Positions 1-8,404 are shown, counted from the stretch's first letter. The stretch: 64,000 bases of DNA from Hydrogenophaga sp. (GCF_018780385.1 NZ_JADMJO010000041.1:62001-126000), one strand, 5' to 3'. Program-made: numbers and translations. Notes: a model not told the origin generated them from the letters alone.

Positions 1-741
1 ACCACCGGTCTTCCACGTCTCACCAGGCCAGCTCGCGTTGGTCGTGCCGCTGACGCCGTTTTCCTTGCCGTCCTTGTAGCCCATGTGGCCTTCGACCACG
101 GGACGCGACCAGACCATCTTGCCGGTGCGCGGGTCGCGCGCTTCCACGCGGCCGACCACGCCGAACTCACCGCCGGAGACACCGGTCATGAGCAGGCCCT
201 GCGCAATCAGCGGTGCGGCCGTGTAGCTGTAGCCGGCGGCGTAGTCGTCGATCTTCTCGCGCCACACCACCTTGCCGGTGTCCTGGTCCAGGGCCACCAG
301 CTGCGCATCGAGCGTGCCGAAGATCACCAGGTTGTCGTAGAGCGCGGCGCCCCGGTTGATCACGTCGCAGCAGGGCATGATGCCTTCGGGCAGGCGGTGC
401 TCGTATTTCCAGAGCTTCTGGCCGGTCTTGGTGTCCACCGCGTAGATGCGCGAGTACGACGCCGTCACGAACATCTTGCCCTTGTTGACCAGTGGCTGCG
501 ACTGCTGGCCGCGCTGCTTCTCACCACCGAACGACATGGACCACACCGGCACCAGCTTGTTGATGTTGCGGGCGGTGATGCCGTTGAGGTCCGAGTGGCG
601 CTGACCCTGGGTACCGAGTCCCCAGCTCAACACGTTCTCGGGCGACCTGGCGTCGTCGGCGATCATGGCGTCGGTGACGCCCTGGGCGCCTGCGTGGGCC
701 GTGGCGGCCATGATCATGAGGCTCAGTAGGGTGCGTTTCAC
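1..741 (-). CDS. PQQ-dependent methanol/ethanol-type dehydrogenase, N-terminal part (cut by window edge)
   Basis: A periplasmic quinoprotein that oxidises alcohols with pyrroloquinoline quinone and passes electrons to a cytochrome c. The 247 visible codons start with a Sec signal peptide (residues 1 to about 20, ending AHAGAQ). Beta-propeller W-motifs follow. The adjacent cysteine pair C124-C125 matches the vicinal disulfide that sits over PQQ, and E192 in the SGGEFG stretch aligns with the metal-binding glutamate of the MxaF/XoxF/ExaA family. The start is GTG at 741, chosen because AGGAG lies just upstream and the signal peptide begins there. The C-terminus, including the Asp that separates lanthanide (XoxF) from calcium enzymes, is outside the window, so the subtype is undecided. 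The following genes encode proteins known to accompany such dehydrogenases, which supports the call. Confidence 0.93.
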   Translation of the reverse strand, partial: MKRTLLSLMIMAATAHAGAQGVTDAMIADDARSPENVLSWGLGTQGQRHSDLNGITARNINKLVPVWSMSFGGEKQRGQQSQPLVNKGKMFVTASYSRIYAVDTKTGQKLWKYEHRLPEGIMPCCDVINRGAALYDNLVIFGTLDAQLVALDQDTGKVVWREKIDDYAAGYSYTAAPLIAQGLLMTGVSGGEFGVVGRVEARDPRTGKMVWSRPVVEGHMGYKDGKENGVSGTTNASWPGETWKTGG

Positions 742-851
742 AGTGTGTCTCCTGCTCGTTCGTGGGTTGGATGGCTGCTGCCGTGCAACATGCCCGGCCG
801 CTTGTGATGCCCTGCGCGACAGGTCAGTCGTGGGCTGCACGGGACTTGAAT

Positions 852-867
852 GGCAACATCTGTGCCA
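852..867 (-). promoter_or_regulatory. Putative sigma-54 (-24/-12) promoter of the PQQ dehydrogenase
   Basis: Read on the minus strand the site is TGGCAC, five bases, then TTGCC. This has the invariant GG and GC with the required 12-base offset of RpoN promoters (consensus TGGCAC-N5-TTGCA). The -12 C is at 853, so transcription would start near 841, leaving a leader of about 100 bases before the GTG at 741. A second match precedes the companion operon (5876-5891), which makes a chance hit less likely. The call rests on the motif alone. Confidence 0.5.
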
Positions 868-963
868 ACGTTCGCGGCGTCTCATGCAGCGGTTTTTCCA
901 AGGGTTTTCGAGCACCTGATGCAACGAAAGGCGGTGCAACTGCGCCATGCCGCCGGTGGCGGT

Positions 964-981
964 TGTCACGTCGCGGTGACA
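964..981. promoter_or_regulatory. Palindrome upstream of the sigma-54 site, possible activator site
   Basis: TGTCAC and GTGACA form perfect 6-base arms around a 6-base spacer. The site lies about 110 bases upstream of the -24/-12 element at 852-867, a usual distance for the upstream activating sequence of a bacterial enhancer-binding protein. It sits in the 287-base non-coding gap 742-1028 and has no other obvious role. The activator is not identified. Confidence 0.35.
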
Positions 982-1028
982 GTGTTCAAAAATGAATCAC
1001 AGGCCGGCAAGCCTGCAACAGTCGGTGT

Positions 1029-1994
1029 TCAGCGCCGGGCCGCGGGGCCGCTGAGCACCTGCTGCTCGTAGCGCGGATACCACTGCGTGATGGTGCGGTG
1101 CAACTCGGCAGGCTGTGCGGCCCAGGCCAGGAATCGTGGGGGCACCGGCAGGCGCAGCACTTCGCTCAGGTCCAACCCTCGCTCGGCGCTCTCGCGCAGG
1201 TGCGTGGTGAGCCAGCGCAACCAGTCGCGCGTCTGGTCCACACCGCCCAGGCCGCTGTGCACCGGGCCGTGGCTGGGCACCACCTGCCTGATGCGGTCGT
1301 CGGCGATCCACTGCGAGAGCTTCACCAGACTGGCCTGCCACGCTTCAAAGTTGGCGTGCGGCGTGGTGGGCACGCGCTGGGCAAACACCAGACCACCGGC
1401 AAACAGAACGCCGGTGGTGTGGTCGATCAGCACGAGATCGTCGCTGGTGTGCCCGCTCAGGCGGCGCAGCTCCAGCTTGTGGCGGCCGAGTTGAAACACG
1501 CGGGCCTCGATGGGCTCGCGCGAGGGGGTGGACTCGGAGCCCTTCATCCAGTCGCCACACAGGCGGTAGAGGTTGTCGGCGTAGGCGCGGCCCTCGGCCT
1601 GCATGCCGTTGATGCTGCCCTGCAGCGCCTGCGTGGGCCGGTCGGCCCAGGCCTGGTTGCCGAAGAAGTAATCGGGGTGCAGGTTGAGGCTGAGCACGCG
1701 CGCCACCGGCTCGCGCGTGACGCGTTCGATGGCCCGGCGCTGCTGCTCGCCGTACAGGCGTGAGGGTCCGGTGTTGACCACCACCACGCCCGCCCCGGTG
1801 ACGATGAACGCGGTGTTGATGATGTTGCAACCGTTGGCGCGCGAGAAGTCATCCACCGCGCCTTCAATGACCCAGGTGCCCTCGGCGATCTGACGCGGGC
1901 GCAGGTCGTAGTCGAGACGGGCCATGTCGGGCACGGGCTGCGCCATCGCGGCGCTGGCCCACGCCGCGGCCAGCCAAAGCCACAACCGCCTCAA
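1029..1994 (-). CDS. MBL-fold protein of the quinoprotein-associated type
   Basis: A metallo-beta-lactamase-fold protein of 321 residues with an N-terminal signal peptide (WLWLAAAWASAAMA), so probably periplasmic. It resembles the zinc metallohydrolase-like proteins (quinoprotein relay family) encoded beside PQQ dehydrogenases. The metal site looks altered. The usual HxHxDH reads NLHPDY here, so two ligand histidines appear replaced, and the later GD position reads AGG, while GHTSDD and the final SHGP are kept. It may bind metal differently or act without hydrolysis. The start is probably TTG at 1994, because no ATG lies upstream of the signal peptide, AGGTGAG is suitably placed and the codon overlaps the stop of the SoxYZ-like gene (TTGA). 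It is the last gene of the minus-strand operon. Confidence 0.8.
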   Translation of the reverse strand: MRRLWLWLAAAWASAAMAQPVPDMARLDYDLRPRQIAEGTWVIEGAVDDFSRANGCNIINTAFIVTGAGVVVVNTGPSRLYGEQQRRAIERVTREPVARVLSLNLHPDYFFGNQAWADRPTQALQGSINGMQAEGRAYADNLYRLCGDWMKGSESTPSREPIEARVFQLGRHKLELRRLSGHTSDDLVLIDHTTGVLFAGGLVFAQRVPTTPHANFEAWQASLVKLSQWIADDRIRQVVPSHGPVHSGLGGVDQTRDWLRWLTTHLRESAERGLDLSEVLRLPVPPRFLAWAAQPAELHRTITQWYPRYEQQVLSGPAARR

Positions 1995-2791
1995 GCGCTC
2001 ACCTCGGCGTCGATGCGGTTGCCGTTGTTGTCGCGTCCCACGAGCCGGAAGCCGCCAGCGGTCTGCGGTGGCAGCTCGACCGTGATGAGCGGGTTTTCCG
2101 ACACCGGCTCGTGCAGCGCCAGGCGCCACCACGGCACACCCGCGCCGTCCACCAGCTGCAACTGCTCGACGTAGAAGGCCGGGATGCCGGCAACCAGCCC
2201 GGTGTCCATGGGGTGCATCACGCGCACGCGCAGTCGGCGGCTGCCTTCGAGCACGTTGTTGAAGAAACGCGCCTGCACCTGGTTGAGCGTGCGGCTCCAC
2301 GAACCGTCGGCGCGCGTGGCGCCTGGCACCGTGCAGCCACCACCGGCCGCCTGCACCCAGGTGCTGCCCACGTGCCAGGCACCATCGCGCGTCTGCACCA
2401 GCGCACGAACCGGTGAAGCCTGCTCCATGCGGATGCGAAACGCCAGCATCGGCAAGGCCTTGAGCGGCTCGAACGTGAGCACCTCGCGGACCGGGTTGCG
2501 GTCCACCACCACCTGGATGCGCTTCACGCCACCACCGGTGGTGCCGAGGCCTCGCGCGTCCACCAGCAGCGGCACGTTCATGGCGTCGTCGGCAAAGGCC
2601 GGACCGTTCACCACCACCGCGGTGGAAAAGCGCATGGGTGCGTCGCCCAGGTACTGCTTGCGCAGGCCGGGCCACTGCATGGAGCCCAGCGGATCGCCGC
2701 CGGTGTGGTCCACGGCGGCCCACAGCGGCGCACTGGCCCCGCCCAGGGCAGCGCCCACGAACAAGCGACGCTGCATGTCGACAGGTGTCAT
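1991..2791 (-). CDS. Quinoprotein dehydrogenase-associated SoxYZ-like carrier
   Basis: A protein of 266 residues with a Tat/Sec-like leader (MQRRLFVGAALGGASAPLWA). The N-terminal half (about 35-150) resembles SoxY and ends in GGGC (near residue 152), corresponding to the GGC of the thiol-carrying SoxY swinging arm. The C-terminal half (about 165-266) is SoxZ-like, with the HPM and VSENPL stretches. In the Sox system this pair carries the sulfur substrate as a cysteine adduct. The fused version is known only as a companion of PQQ dehydrogenases, and its cargo is unknown. The gene overlaps the MBL-fold gene downstream and lies 9 bases after the permease gene, so translation is probably coupled. 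Confidence 0.85.
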   Translation of the reverse strand: MTPVDMQRRLFVGAALGGASAPLWAAVDHTGGDPLGSMQWPGLRKQYLGDAPMRFSTAVVVNGPAFADDAMNVPLLVDARGLGTTGGGVKRIQVVVDRNPVREVLTFEPLKALPMLAFRIRMEQASPVRALVQTRDGAWHVGSTWVQAAGGGCTVPGATRADGSWSRTLNQVQARFFNNVLEGSRRLRVRVMHPMDTGLVAGIPAFYVEQLQLVDGAGVPWWRLALHEPVSENPLITVELPPQTAGGFRLVGRDNNGNRIDAEVSA

Positions 2792-2800
2792 GAAAGCCTT

Positions 2801-3643
2801 TCAGGAACCTCGTTGGCGGATCCAGCCGCGCTGCGGGTCGTAGCCCCACAGTGCGAGCACGAAGAAGGTGACGCTGCACACCAGCACCACCGCCCAGGCC
2901 GTGGCGTTGAACTGCCCGACCATCGCAAAGCGCATGGCCTCCACCGCGTGGGTGAAGGGGTTGAACTCCGCAAGCTTGAGCAGCCAGTAAGCACCCGACT
3001 CCTCCAACTTCCACAACGGGTACAGCGCGGGGCTGATGAAGAACATCGGGAAGATCACGAAGTTCATGGTGCCGGCAAAGTTCTCCAGCTGTTTCACATA
3101 CACCGAGAGCATCAGGCCCAGCGCGGCCAGCAGCGTGGCGCCACACGCCATGGCCACCAGCAGGCCCGGCAGGTACAGCAAGGGAACATCCACCCCGAAC
3201 ACCCAGGCAATGGCGAGGAACACCACCATCTGCAGTACCGAGAGACAAGTGCCCGCGAGCAGCTTGAAGGCCAGCAGCCAGCCACGCGCCAGCGGCGCGG
3301 TGAGCAGCAGGCGCATCACGCCCATCTCGCGGTCGTACACCATGGAGAGTGAACTCTGCATGCCGTTGAACAACGCCACCATGCCCAGCAGGCCCGGCAC
3401 CATGTAGACCTTGTATTCGATGTAGGTCTCGTAAGGCGGGATGATGGCCACGCCGAACACGTTGTGGAAACCCGCCGCGAACACCACGAACCACAGCAGC
3501 GGGCGCACCAGCGCCGAACCCAGGCGCGAGGGCTGGCGCAGGAAGCGCCCGATCTCGCGGCCCACCACCGCACGCAGCGCGCGCGCCAGGTGCATGGGCA
3601 TGGAGGGCTGGCCGGCCGGCGGGATCAGGGTCGTTGTCTGCAT
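2801..3643 (-). CDS. ABC-2 type permease of the PQQ-dependent alcohol oxidation locus
   Basis: An inner-membrane ABC-2 family permease of 280 residues with about six hydrophobic segments and an amphipathic N-terminal helix (REIGRFLRQPSRLGSALVRP) typical of exporter permeases. ABC-2 permeases normally pair with a cytoplasmic ATPase. The best candidate is encoded at 7035-7778 on the opposite strand, of the family found with PQQ catabolism loci. The start at 3643 overlaps the end of the binding-protein gene by 19 bases, so translation is probably coupled. The substrate is unknown. Export of a toxic aldehyde or acid, or of a cofactor, has been suggested for such loci, but nothing in the sequence decides it. 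Confidence 0.85.
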   Translation of the reverse strand: MQTTTLIPPAGQPSMPMHLARALRAVVGREIGRFLRQPSRLGSALVRPLLWFVVFAAGFHNVFGVAIIPPYETYIEYKVYMVPGLLGMVALFNGMQSSLSMVYDREMGVMRLLLTAPLARGWLLAFKLLAGTCLSVLQMVVFLAIAWVFGVDVPLLYLPGLLVAMACGATLLAALGLMLSVYVKQLENFAGTMNFVIFPMFFISPALYPLWKLEESGAYWLLKLAEFNPFTHAVEAMRFAMVGQFNATAWAVVLVCSVTFFVLALWGYDPQRGWIRQRGS

Positions 3644-4827
3644 GCGCTTTCCTGTTCGTCCACGCCCAGCGTGTCCAGCACTTCTTTGGGATGCAGCACG
3701 CCGTCGAGCGGGGCCAGGCCCACCACACCGTCCACATGGCTCACGAACATGGGCTGGCGCAGCTGGCCGTCCCACGCACGGAAGGTCAGGCGCGGGCCCT
3801 TGAAGCCGTCGATCACCACCGCGCCCGAGCGCAGCTTCTTGAGCTGCTGCGGCACGCCCGCCTTGGCATCGTCCACCAGCACCGCGGCCACCGCCTTGCC
3901 TGCGGCCCAGGCGGCCCAGTCGTGGCTCTGCATGGGGCGCTGCGCGAGTTTCAGGAAACGCCGCGTGAGTTGCGGTCCACCGTTGCGCTCCCACTGCGGG
4001 TGCCAGGCCTGCGCCACCAGGCCGCTGGCGCCCACCACCGGGCGCGGCCATTGGGTGGCGTAAGGCAGCGTGCGGGCGAACTCGCCGTTGGCATCCATCA
4101 CCGCCACCACCTCGTGCTCGCGCTCACCCGTGAGCAGGCGCGTGTTGGCCAGGTCGCGCTCGCGCGGATCGCCGCTGAGCTTGAAGGCCTTGGTCTGTGT
4201 GATCTTCAGGCCGTAGCGTTTGGCCGCGCGGTTGAAGGCCTCGCCCATCAACACGTCGCCCGGCTCGGGGCCTTGCAGCAGCAGCACCTTGCGCCAGTTG
4301 CGCGCGGCCAGGTACTGCGCGAGCGTGTCGGCGCGCATGCTGGCGCTGGGCAGCGTGTGCAGCAGGTGCGCAGCGCAGTGCTGCGCGCGCAGGCTGTCGT
4401 CGTCCAGGCCGGTGTTGAACACCACCGCGCCGCCGAGTGCGGCGGGTGCGGCTTGCACCAGCTGGCGCAGCTCGGCCAGCGGCAGGTCGGCCACCAGGTG
4501 CTGCACCTTGGCGGCTTTCAAATCGGCCAGCGCCTTGGGCAGGGCCGCTATGTCGGGCAGCACCACGTCACGCACGGTCAGCTTTATGCCGGCCGTGTCG
4601 AGCTCGAACGCGGCCTCATCCAAAGCGAGTTGCACGCCCTGCAGCGCCCTGCCCTGCGCATGGCCGGGGTAGCCGCGCTCCATGCGGCGGTTGGCGTAGC
4701 GCGCGTCACCGGCCAGCGAGATCACCGCCAAGGTCATCGGCGTGGTGGCGGCCTGCGCTGCGGGCCAGGCCAGCGCGGCGGACAGCGCGAGCGCCGCCAT
4801 CGCACCGCTGAGCGAGCGCATGCGCAT
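3625..4827 (-). CDS. ABC-type periplasmic binding protein, PQQ-associated family
   Basis: A protein of 400 residues with a clear signal peptide (residues 1-27, ending WPAAQA), followed by a type I periplasmic-binding fold like the branched-chain amino acid receptors (LAVISLAGDARYANR, GVQLALDEA, VLLLQGPEPGD, VVGASGLVAQAWHPQW). This family is recurrently encoded with PQQ-dependent alcohol dehydrogenases. It sits in one operon with an export-type permease, an odd pairing because binding proteins normally serve importers. The start ATG at 4827 overlaps the stop of the beta-propeller gene (TGATG). The ligand is unknown. Confidence 0.85.
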   Translation of the reverse strand: MRMRSLSGAMAALALSAALAWPAAQAATTPMTLAVISLAGDARYANRRMERGYPGHAQGRALQGVQLALDEAAFELDTAGIKLTVRDVVLPDIAALPKALADLKAAKVQHLVADLPLAELRQLVQAAPAALGGAVVFNTGLDDDSLRAQHCAAHLLHTLPSASMRADTLAQYLAARNWRKVLLLQGPEPGDVLMGEAFNRAAKRYGLKITQTKAFKLSGDPRERDLANTRLLTGEREHEVVAVMDANGEFARTLPYATQWPRPVVGASGLVAQAWHPQWERNGGPQLTRRFLKLAQRPMQSHDWAAWAAGKAVAAVLVDDAKAGVPQQLKKLRSGAVVIDGFKGPRLTFRAWDGQLRQPMFVSHVDGVVGLAPLDGVLHPKEVLDTLGVDEQESACRQRP

Positions 4828-5834
4828 CAGGGCTGCACCAGCACGCTGTGCGGCACGCGGCCCACGGCCACGGTCCGCACAGCCTTGGCGCTCGCCGTGT
4901 CGATCAGCGTCATGTCGTCCGACAGGCCGTTGGTCACATACAGCGTCTTGCCATCGGGATGCATCGTGAGGCCCCAGGCGCGTTTGCCCACCAGCACCTG
5001 GCGGCCCACCTTCTTGCTGGCCACGTCCACCTCGGCCACGTGGTTGGCCTTGCCCAGGCCGACCCACATGGTCTTGCCATCAGCGCTGAGCGTCATGCCC
5101 ACGGGCGTGATGTCGGCCTCGCGCATGCCCTTCACCGCAAACTTCACCGTGGCCTTCACGCTGTGGTCCTTGGTGTTGACCACGCTCACGGTGGCGTCGA
5201 GCTCGTTGGTGACCCAGAGCTCGGTGCCGCCCTCGGCCAGCACGAAGCGGCGCGGGCGTTTGCCGACCTTGATGTTCTTGAGCACCTTCTTCTGACCGAG
5301 GTCGATGACATGAACCACGTTGGCCACCTCGGAGGTGACGTAGGCGAACTTGCCGTCGGCTGTGACCAGCACGCCTTCGGGCTCACCACCGGTCTTCACC
5401 TCGAACAGCGGCTTCTTCGTGGCCAGGTCGTAGGCGGCCATCACGTTTTCGTCCTCGATCGACACATAGACGATCTTGCCGTCGGGGCTGAGGTCAAAAA
5501 TCTCCGGACTGTCCCCCAATGGAACAGTCCCGGTCATCTTGCCGGTGGCCGTGTCCACCACGCCGAGCTGGTTGCTGTCGCCGCAGCACACATAGATCTG
5601 GCTGCGGTTGGCGTTGAACATCATGTGGCGTGGCCGCTCGCAGGTGTCGATGGCCGAGAGGCGCTCGCCCTTGGCGTCGAACACGTGGATCTTGTTGTCC
5701 TTCTCACTGGAGACGTACACCTTGCCCTGCGCCTGCGCGGCCAGCGGTGAGCCCAGCGCGCAGCCGAGCACGGCGGCCCAGGCCAGGCGACGCAGGCCCT
5801 GCGGTACAGGTGCTGAAGGTACGGAACGGCTCAT
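4827..5834 (-). CDS. YVTN-type beta-propeller protein of the PQQ catabolism locus
   Basis: A secreted or periplasmic beta-propeller of 335 residues. A signal peptide (about 1-35, ending LAAQAQG) is followed by seven repeats of roughly 42 residues with the YVTN/DLATKK/PEGV pattern (for example YVTSEVANVVHVIDL and LYVTNGLSDDMTLID). It contains a CC pair (YVCCGD). The family accompanies PQQ alcohol dehydrogenases and may scaffold or monitor the dehydrogenase, but no activity is established. AAGGAG lies 7 bases before the ATG. It is the first gene of a five-gene minus-strand operon (propeller, binding protein, permease, SoxYZ-like, MBL) and carries a sigma-54 promoter match just upstream. Confidence 0.88.
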   Translation of the reverse strand: MSRSVPSAPVPQGLRRLAWAAVLGCALGSPLAAQAQGKVYVSSEKDNKIHVFDAKGERLSAIDTCERPRHMMFNANRSQIYVCCGDSNQLGVVDTATGKMTGTVPLGDSPEIFDLSPDGKIVYVSIEDENVMAAYDLATKKPLFEVKTGGEPEGVLVTADGKFAYVTSEVANVVHVIDLGQKKVLKNIKVGKRPRRFVLAEGGTELWVTNELDATVSVVNTKDHSVKATVKFAVKGMREADITPVGMTLSADGKTMWVGLGKANHVAEVDVASKKVGRQVLVGKRAWGLTMHPDGKTLYVTNGLSDDMTLIDTASAKAVRTVAVGRVPHSVLVQP

Positions 5835-5875
5835 GGGTTTGTCTCCTTGAATTTCTTGGGTGAACGCTTCTCGTC

Positions 5876-5891
5876 TGCAAAAACAGTGCCA
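5876..5891 (-). promoter_or_regulatory. Putative sigma-54 (-24/-12) promoter of the beta-propeller operon
   Basis: The minus strand reads TGGCAC, five bases, TTGCA, matching every strongly conserved position of the RpoN promoter. The -12 C is at 5877, predicting a start near 5865 and a 30-base leader that contains the ribosome site of the gene at 5834. The 160-base divergent gap (5835-5994) also holds an inverted repeat AACCCC/GGGGTT (5919-5939) and two direct copies of CCAGCGCAAC (5889-5898 and 5940-5949), either of which could bind a regulator. Confidence 0.55.
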
Positions 5892-5994
5892 GCGCAACAG
5901 GCGTGGAAATTGCCTGCCAACCCCTGAAAAAGCGGGGTTCCAGCGCAACCCGACCCCTTCTAGAGACAAACCCTGAGACAAAACGGCACACCCG

Positions 5995-7029
5995 ATGACA
6001 CACCGCTCCACACCACCCCGCCTCGCGCAGCCACTTGCTTCGCGCAGACAGTTCCTGGCGTGGGGGGTCGGCTCTGCGCTCGGTGTTTCAGGCCTCGCAC
6101 ACGGCGCCATCGCGCAGGCCGGTGGCGCGTTTGCGCAGCGGCCCATCCAGCTGATCGTGCCCTGGCCCGCCGGTGGCGCGACCGACCTCACGCTGCGCAT
6201 CCTCTGCGACGAAGCCGCGCCGCTGCTGGGCCAGCCCATCGTGGTCATCAACAAGCCCGGCGCAGCGGGCACCCAGGTGGCGCCGCTGCTCAAGGCCGCC
6301 GAGCCCGACGGCCACACCATCGGCCAGGTGCCCATCACCGTGTACCGCCATGCGCTCATGAACAAGGTGCCCTGGGACCCGGTGACCGACCTCAGCCCCA
6401 TCGTGCAGGTCTCGGGCACCACCTTCGGCGTGCTGGTGCCGGCCAGCAGCGCGTGGAAGAGCTTCAACGACCTGCTGGTCTGGGCCAGGGCGCACCCGGG
6501 TGAACTCATCCTCGGCTCCACCGGCATCGGCACCACCGCCCACCTGGCCACCGAAGAAATCCTGCTGCGAAACAACATCCGCTACGTGCACGTGCCCTAC
6601 CGCGGCACGGCCGACCAGATGCTCGGCGTGGCCGGCGGCCAGGTGATGGCGGGCGTGAACTCCACCGGCTTCGCGCCCTGGGTGGACCAGGGCAAGCTCC
6701 GCTTGCTCGCCATCTTCAGCGCGCAGCGCAGCCCACGCTGGCCCGACGCGCCCACGCTGCGCGAGCTGGGTTACGAACAGTCCGTCTACACCTCGCCCTG
6801 GGGCCTGGCCGCGCCGCACGGCACACCCGAGCCCGTGGTGCAGCGCCTGCACGACGCGTTTGCCAAAGCCATGCAGAGCGAGCGCCACCTGCAGGAGCTG
6901 GCCCGCTACGACCAGACGCTGGACTACCTCAACACCCGCGACTACCGCCAGGCTGTGTTGGACACGGTGGAGCGCGAGAAGCGACTGCTGCAGCGCATGA
7001 ATCTGCTGGCCAGAACCCACGGCGCCTGA
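5995..7029 (+). CDS. TTT/Bug-family periplasmic substrate-binding protein
   Basis: A protein of 344 residues with a Tat-type leader (SRRQFLAWGVGSALGVSGLAHG), followed by the Bug fold of tripartite tricarboxylate transporter receptors (PIQLIVPWPAGGATDLTLRI near 50-70, VINKPGAAGTQ, VPYRGTADQM). Such proteins bind small carboxylates or amides, and in Burkholderiales many have no dedicated transporter. Here it lies 5 bases before the ABC ATPase and divergent from the beta-propeller operon. A role in sensing or capturing a carboxylate made by alcohol oxidation is plausible but inferred. Confidence 0.88.
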   Translation: MTHRSTPPRLAQPLASRRQFLAWGVGSALGVSGLAHGAIAQAGGAFAQRPIQLIVPWPAGGATDLTLRILCDEAAPLLGQPIVVINKPGAAGTQVAPLLKAAEPDGHTIGQVPITVYRHALMNKVPWDPVTDLSPIVQVSGTTFGVLVPASSAWKSFNDLLVWARAHPGELILGSTGIGTTAHLATEEILLRNNIRYVHVPYRGTADQMLGVAGGQVMAGVNSTGFAPWVDQGKLRLLAIFSAQRSPRWPDAPTLRELGYEQSVYTSPWGLAAPHGTPEPVVQRLHDAFAKAMQSERHLQELARYDQTLDYLNTRDYRQAVLDTVEREKRLLQRMNLLARTHGA

Positions 7030-7034
7030 TCCCG

Positions 7035-7778
7035 ATGACCGAACCCGCCACCCTGCTCCACGCCCACCAGCTGCACAAGGCCTACGGCGCCAAGCCCGCG
7101 CTCAAAGGTGTGGACGTGACCCTGCGCGCCGGCGAAATGGTGGCCCTGCTCGGCCCCAACGGCGCGGGCAAGTCCACCCTGCTGCAGTTGCTCACCGGCC
7201 TCTTCACGCCCGACCAGGGCAGCATCGAAGTGCTGGGCCACGACATGCGCCAGCACCCCAGCCGCGCGCTCGCCGGCCTGGGCGTGGTGTTTCAACAAAG
7301 CGCGCTCGACATGGACCTGAGCGTGATGGCCAACCTGCACTTCCACACCGACCTGCACGGCATGCCTCGCAAGCTGGCCAACGCACGCATCGCCACGCTG
7401 CTGGACACCATGGGCCTGGCCGACCAGGGCAAGGCCGTGGTGCGCAGCCTCTCGGGCGGCACACGCCGCAAGATCGAACTGATCCGCGCGCTGCTGCACG
7501 AGCCCCGCGTGCTGCTCATGGACGAAGCCACCGTGGGCCTGGACCCGGCCTCACGCCAGCAACTGCTGGACACCGTGCGCGGCCTGTGCCAGAGCCGAGG
7601 CATGGGCGTGCTGTGGGCCACCCACCTGATTGAAGAAACCCGGCACGCCGACCGGCTGATGCTGCTGCACCAGGGAGCAGTGCGGTTTGAGGGCTCCACC
7701 GCCGAGTTCATGGCGCAGAGCGAGGGCGGGGATTTTCAGGCGGAGGTGTTGAAGCAGTTGGGGCGAGGGACGGTTTGA
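7035..7778 (+). CDS. ABC transporter ATPase of the PQQ-dependent alcohol oxidation locus
   Basis: A cytoplasmic ABC ATPase of 247 residues. The Walker A is GPNGAGKST (near 40-48), the signature reads LSGGTRRKIELIRALL instead of the usual LSGGQ, the Walker B is VLLMDEATVGLD and the H-loop is ATHLIEE. It resembles the NodI/CcmA-like exporters whose partner is an ABC-2 permease. The only unpaired permease in reach is at 2801-3643, so the exporter is probably encoded by two divergent transcripts. It starts 5 bases after the TTT binding protein. Confidence 0.88.
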   Translation: MTEPATLLHAHQLHKAYGAKPALKGVDVTLRAGEMVALLGPNGAGKSTLLQLLTGLFTPDQGSIEVLGHDMRQHPSRALAGLGVVFQQSALDMDLSVMANLHFHTDLHGMPRKLANARIATLLDTMGLADQGKAVVRSLSGGTRRKIELIRALLHEPRVLLMDEATVGLDPASRQQLLDTVRGLCQSRGMGVLWATHLIEETRHADRLMLLHQGAVRFEGSTAEFMAQSEGGDFQAEVLKQLGRGTV

Positions 7779-7864
7779 GGGAGAGTGGGCACACGCGATG
7801 GTTGGACCAATGCTGTTAGCCTCACATGGTCGGCAATCGCGCCCCATTTACAAGTGAATTCATC

Positions 7865-8374
7865 ATGACCAGCCCGCTGTACACCGCCTCCGTTCCCGTC
7901 TTGCAGCAGATGCTGCACGCCCTATCGGATGTGCTCAAGAAAGCCGAAGACCACGCCACGCAAAAGAATATCGATCCCAATGCTCTGCTCCAGGCGCGGC
8001 TGTTTCCCGACATGTTGCCGCTGATACGTCAGGTACAGATCGCCGCAGACTTCTCCAAGGGGATTGCCTCCCGCCTGGCGGGTGCCGAGGTGCCGTCCTG
8101 GCCCGACACCGAGGTCAGCTTCGCGGACCTGCAAGCATTGATCACCAAGGCTTTGGCCCATATCGGCTCCTTCAAGCCTGATCAATTTGATTCAAGTGAG
8201 AGCCGCGAGATCGTATTGCGCCCCGGCACCCCCAAGGAAAAGAAGCTGATGGCCACCGCTTATCTACTGCACTACGGTCTGCCGCAGTTTTTCTTCCACG
8301 TGACCACCGCCTATGCCATCTTGCGCCACAGCGGCATTGAGATCGGTAAACGCGACTACATGGGTGCTTATTGA
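7865..8374 (+). CDS. DUF1993 family protein
   Basis: A soluble protein of 169 residues of the DUF1993 family, a four-helix DinB-like fold. Family features are the opening LYTASVPVLQQMLHALSDVL, then LFPDMLPLIRQVQIAADFSKG, and the terminal HYGLPQFFFHVTTAYAILRHSG with histidines placed like a metal site. No function is established. I chose ATG 7865 over an in-frame ATG at 7826 because family members begin with this motif. The gene is monocistronic and followed by a strong hairpin. Confidence 0.85.
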   Translation: MTSPLYTASVPVLQQMLHALSDVLKKAEDHATQKNIDPNALLQARLFPDMLPLIRQVQIAADFSKGIASRLAGAEVPSWPDTEVSFADLQALITKALAHIGSFKPDQFDSSESREIVLRPGTPKEKKLMATAYLLHYGLPQFFFHVTTAYAILRHSGIEIGKRDYMGAY

Positions 8375-8378
8375 CACT

Positions 8379-8404
8379 GGACGCCCGACCCGTTTCGGGC
8401 GTCC
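8379..8404 (+). terminator. Hairpin after the DUF1993 gene, probable terminator
   Basis: A perfect 10-base stem, GGACGCCCGA/TCGGGCGTCC, with a 6-base loop lies 4 bases after the stop codon at 8372-8374. There is no T-run after it, so it may need Rho or simply stabilise the 3' end. Confidence 0.5.

Noticed and set aside
1029-3737. A 902-codon open frame on the minus strand
   Set aside because: Only its last 321 codons are the MBL-fold gene. The rest is the wrong frame of the SoxYZ-like and permease genes, with arginine/glycine/alanine-rich nonsense.
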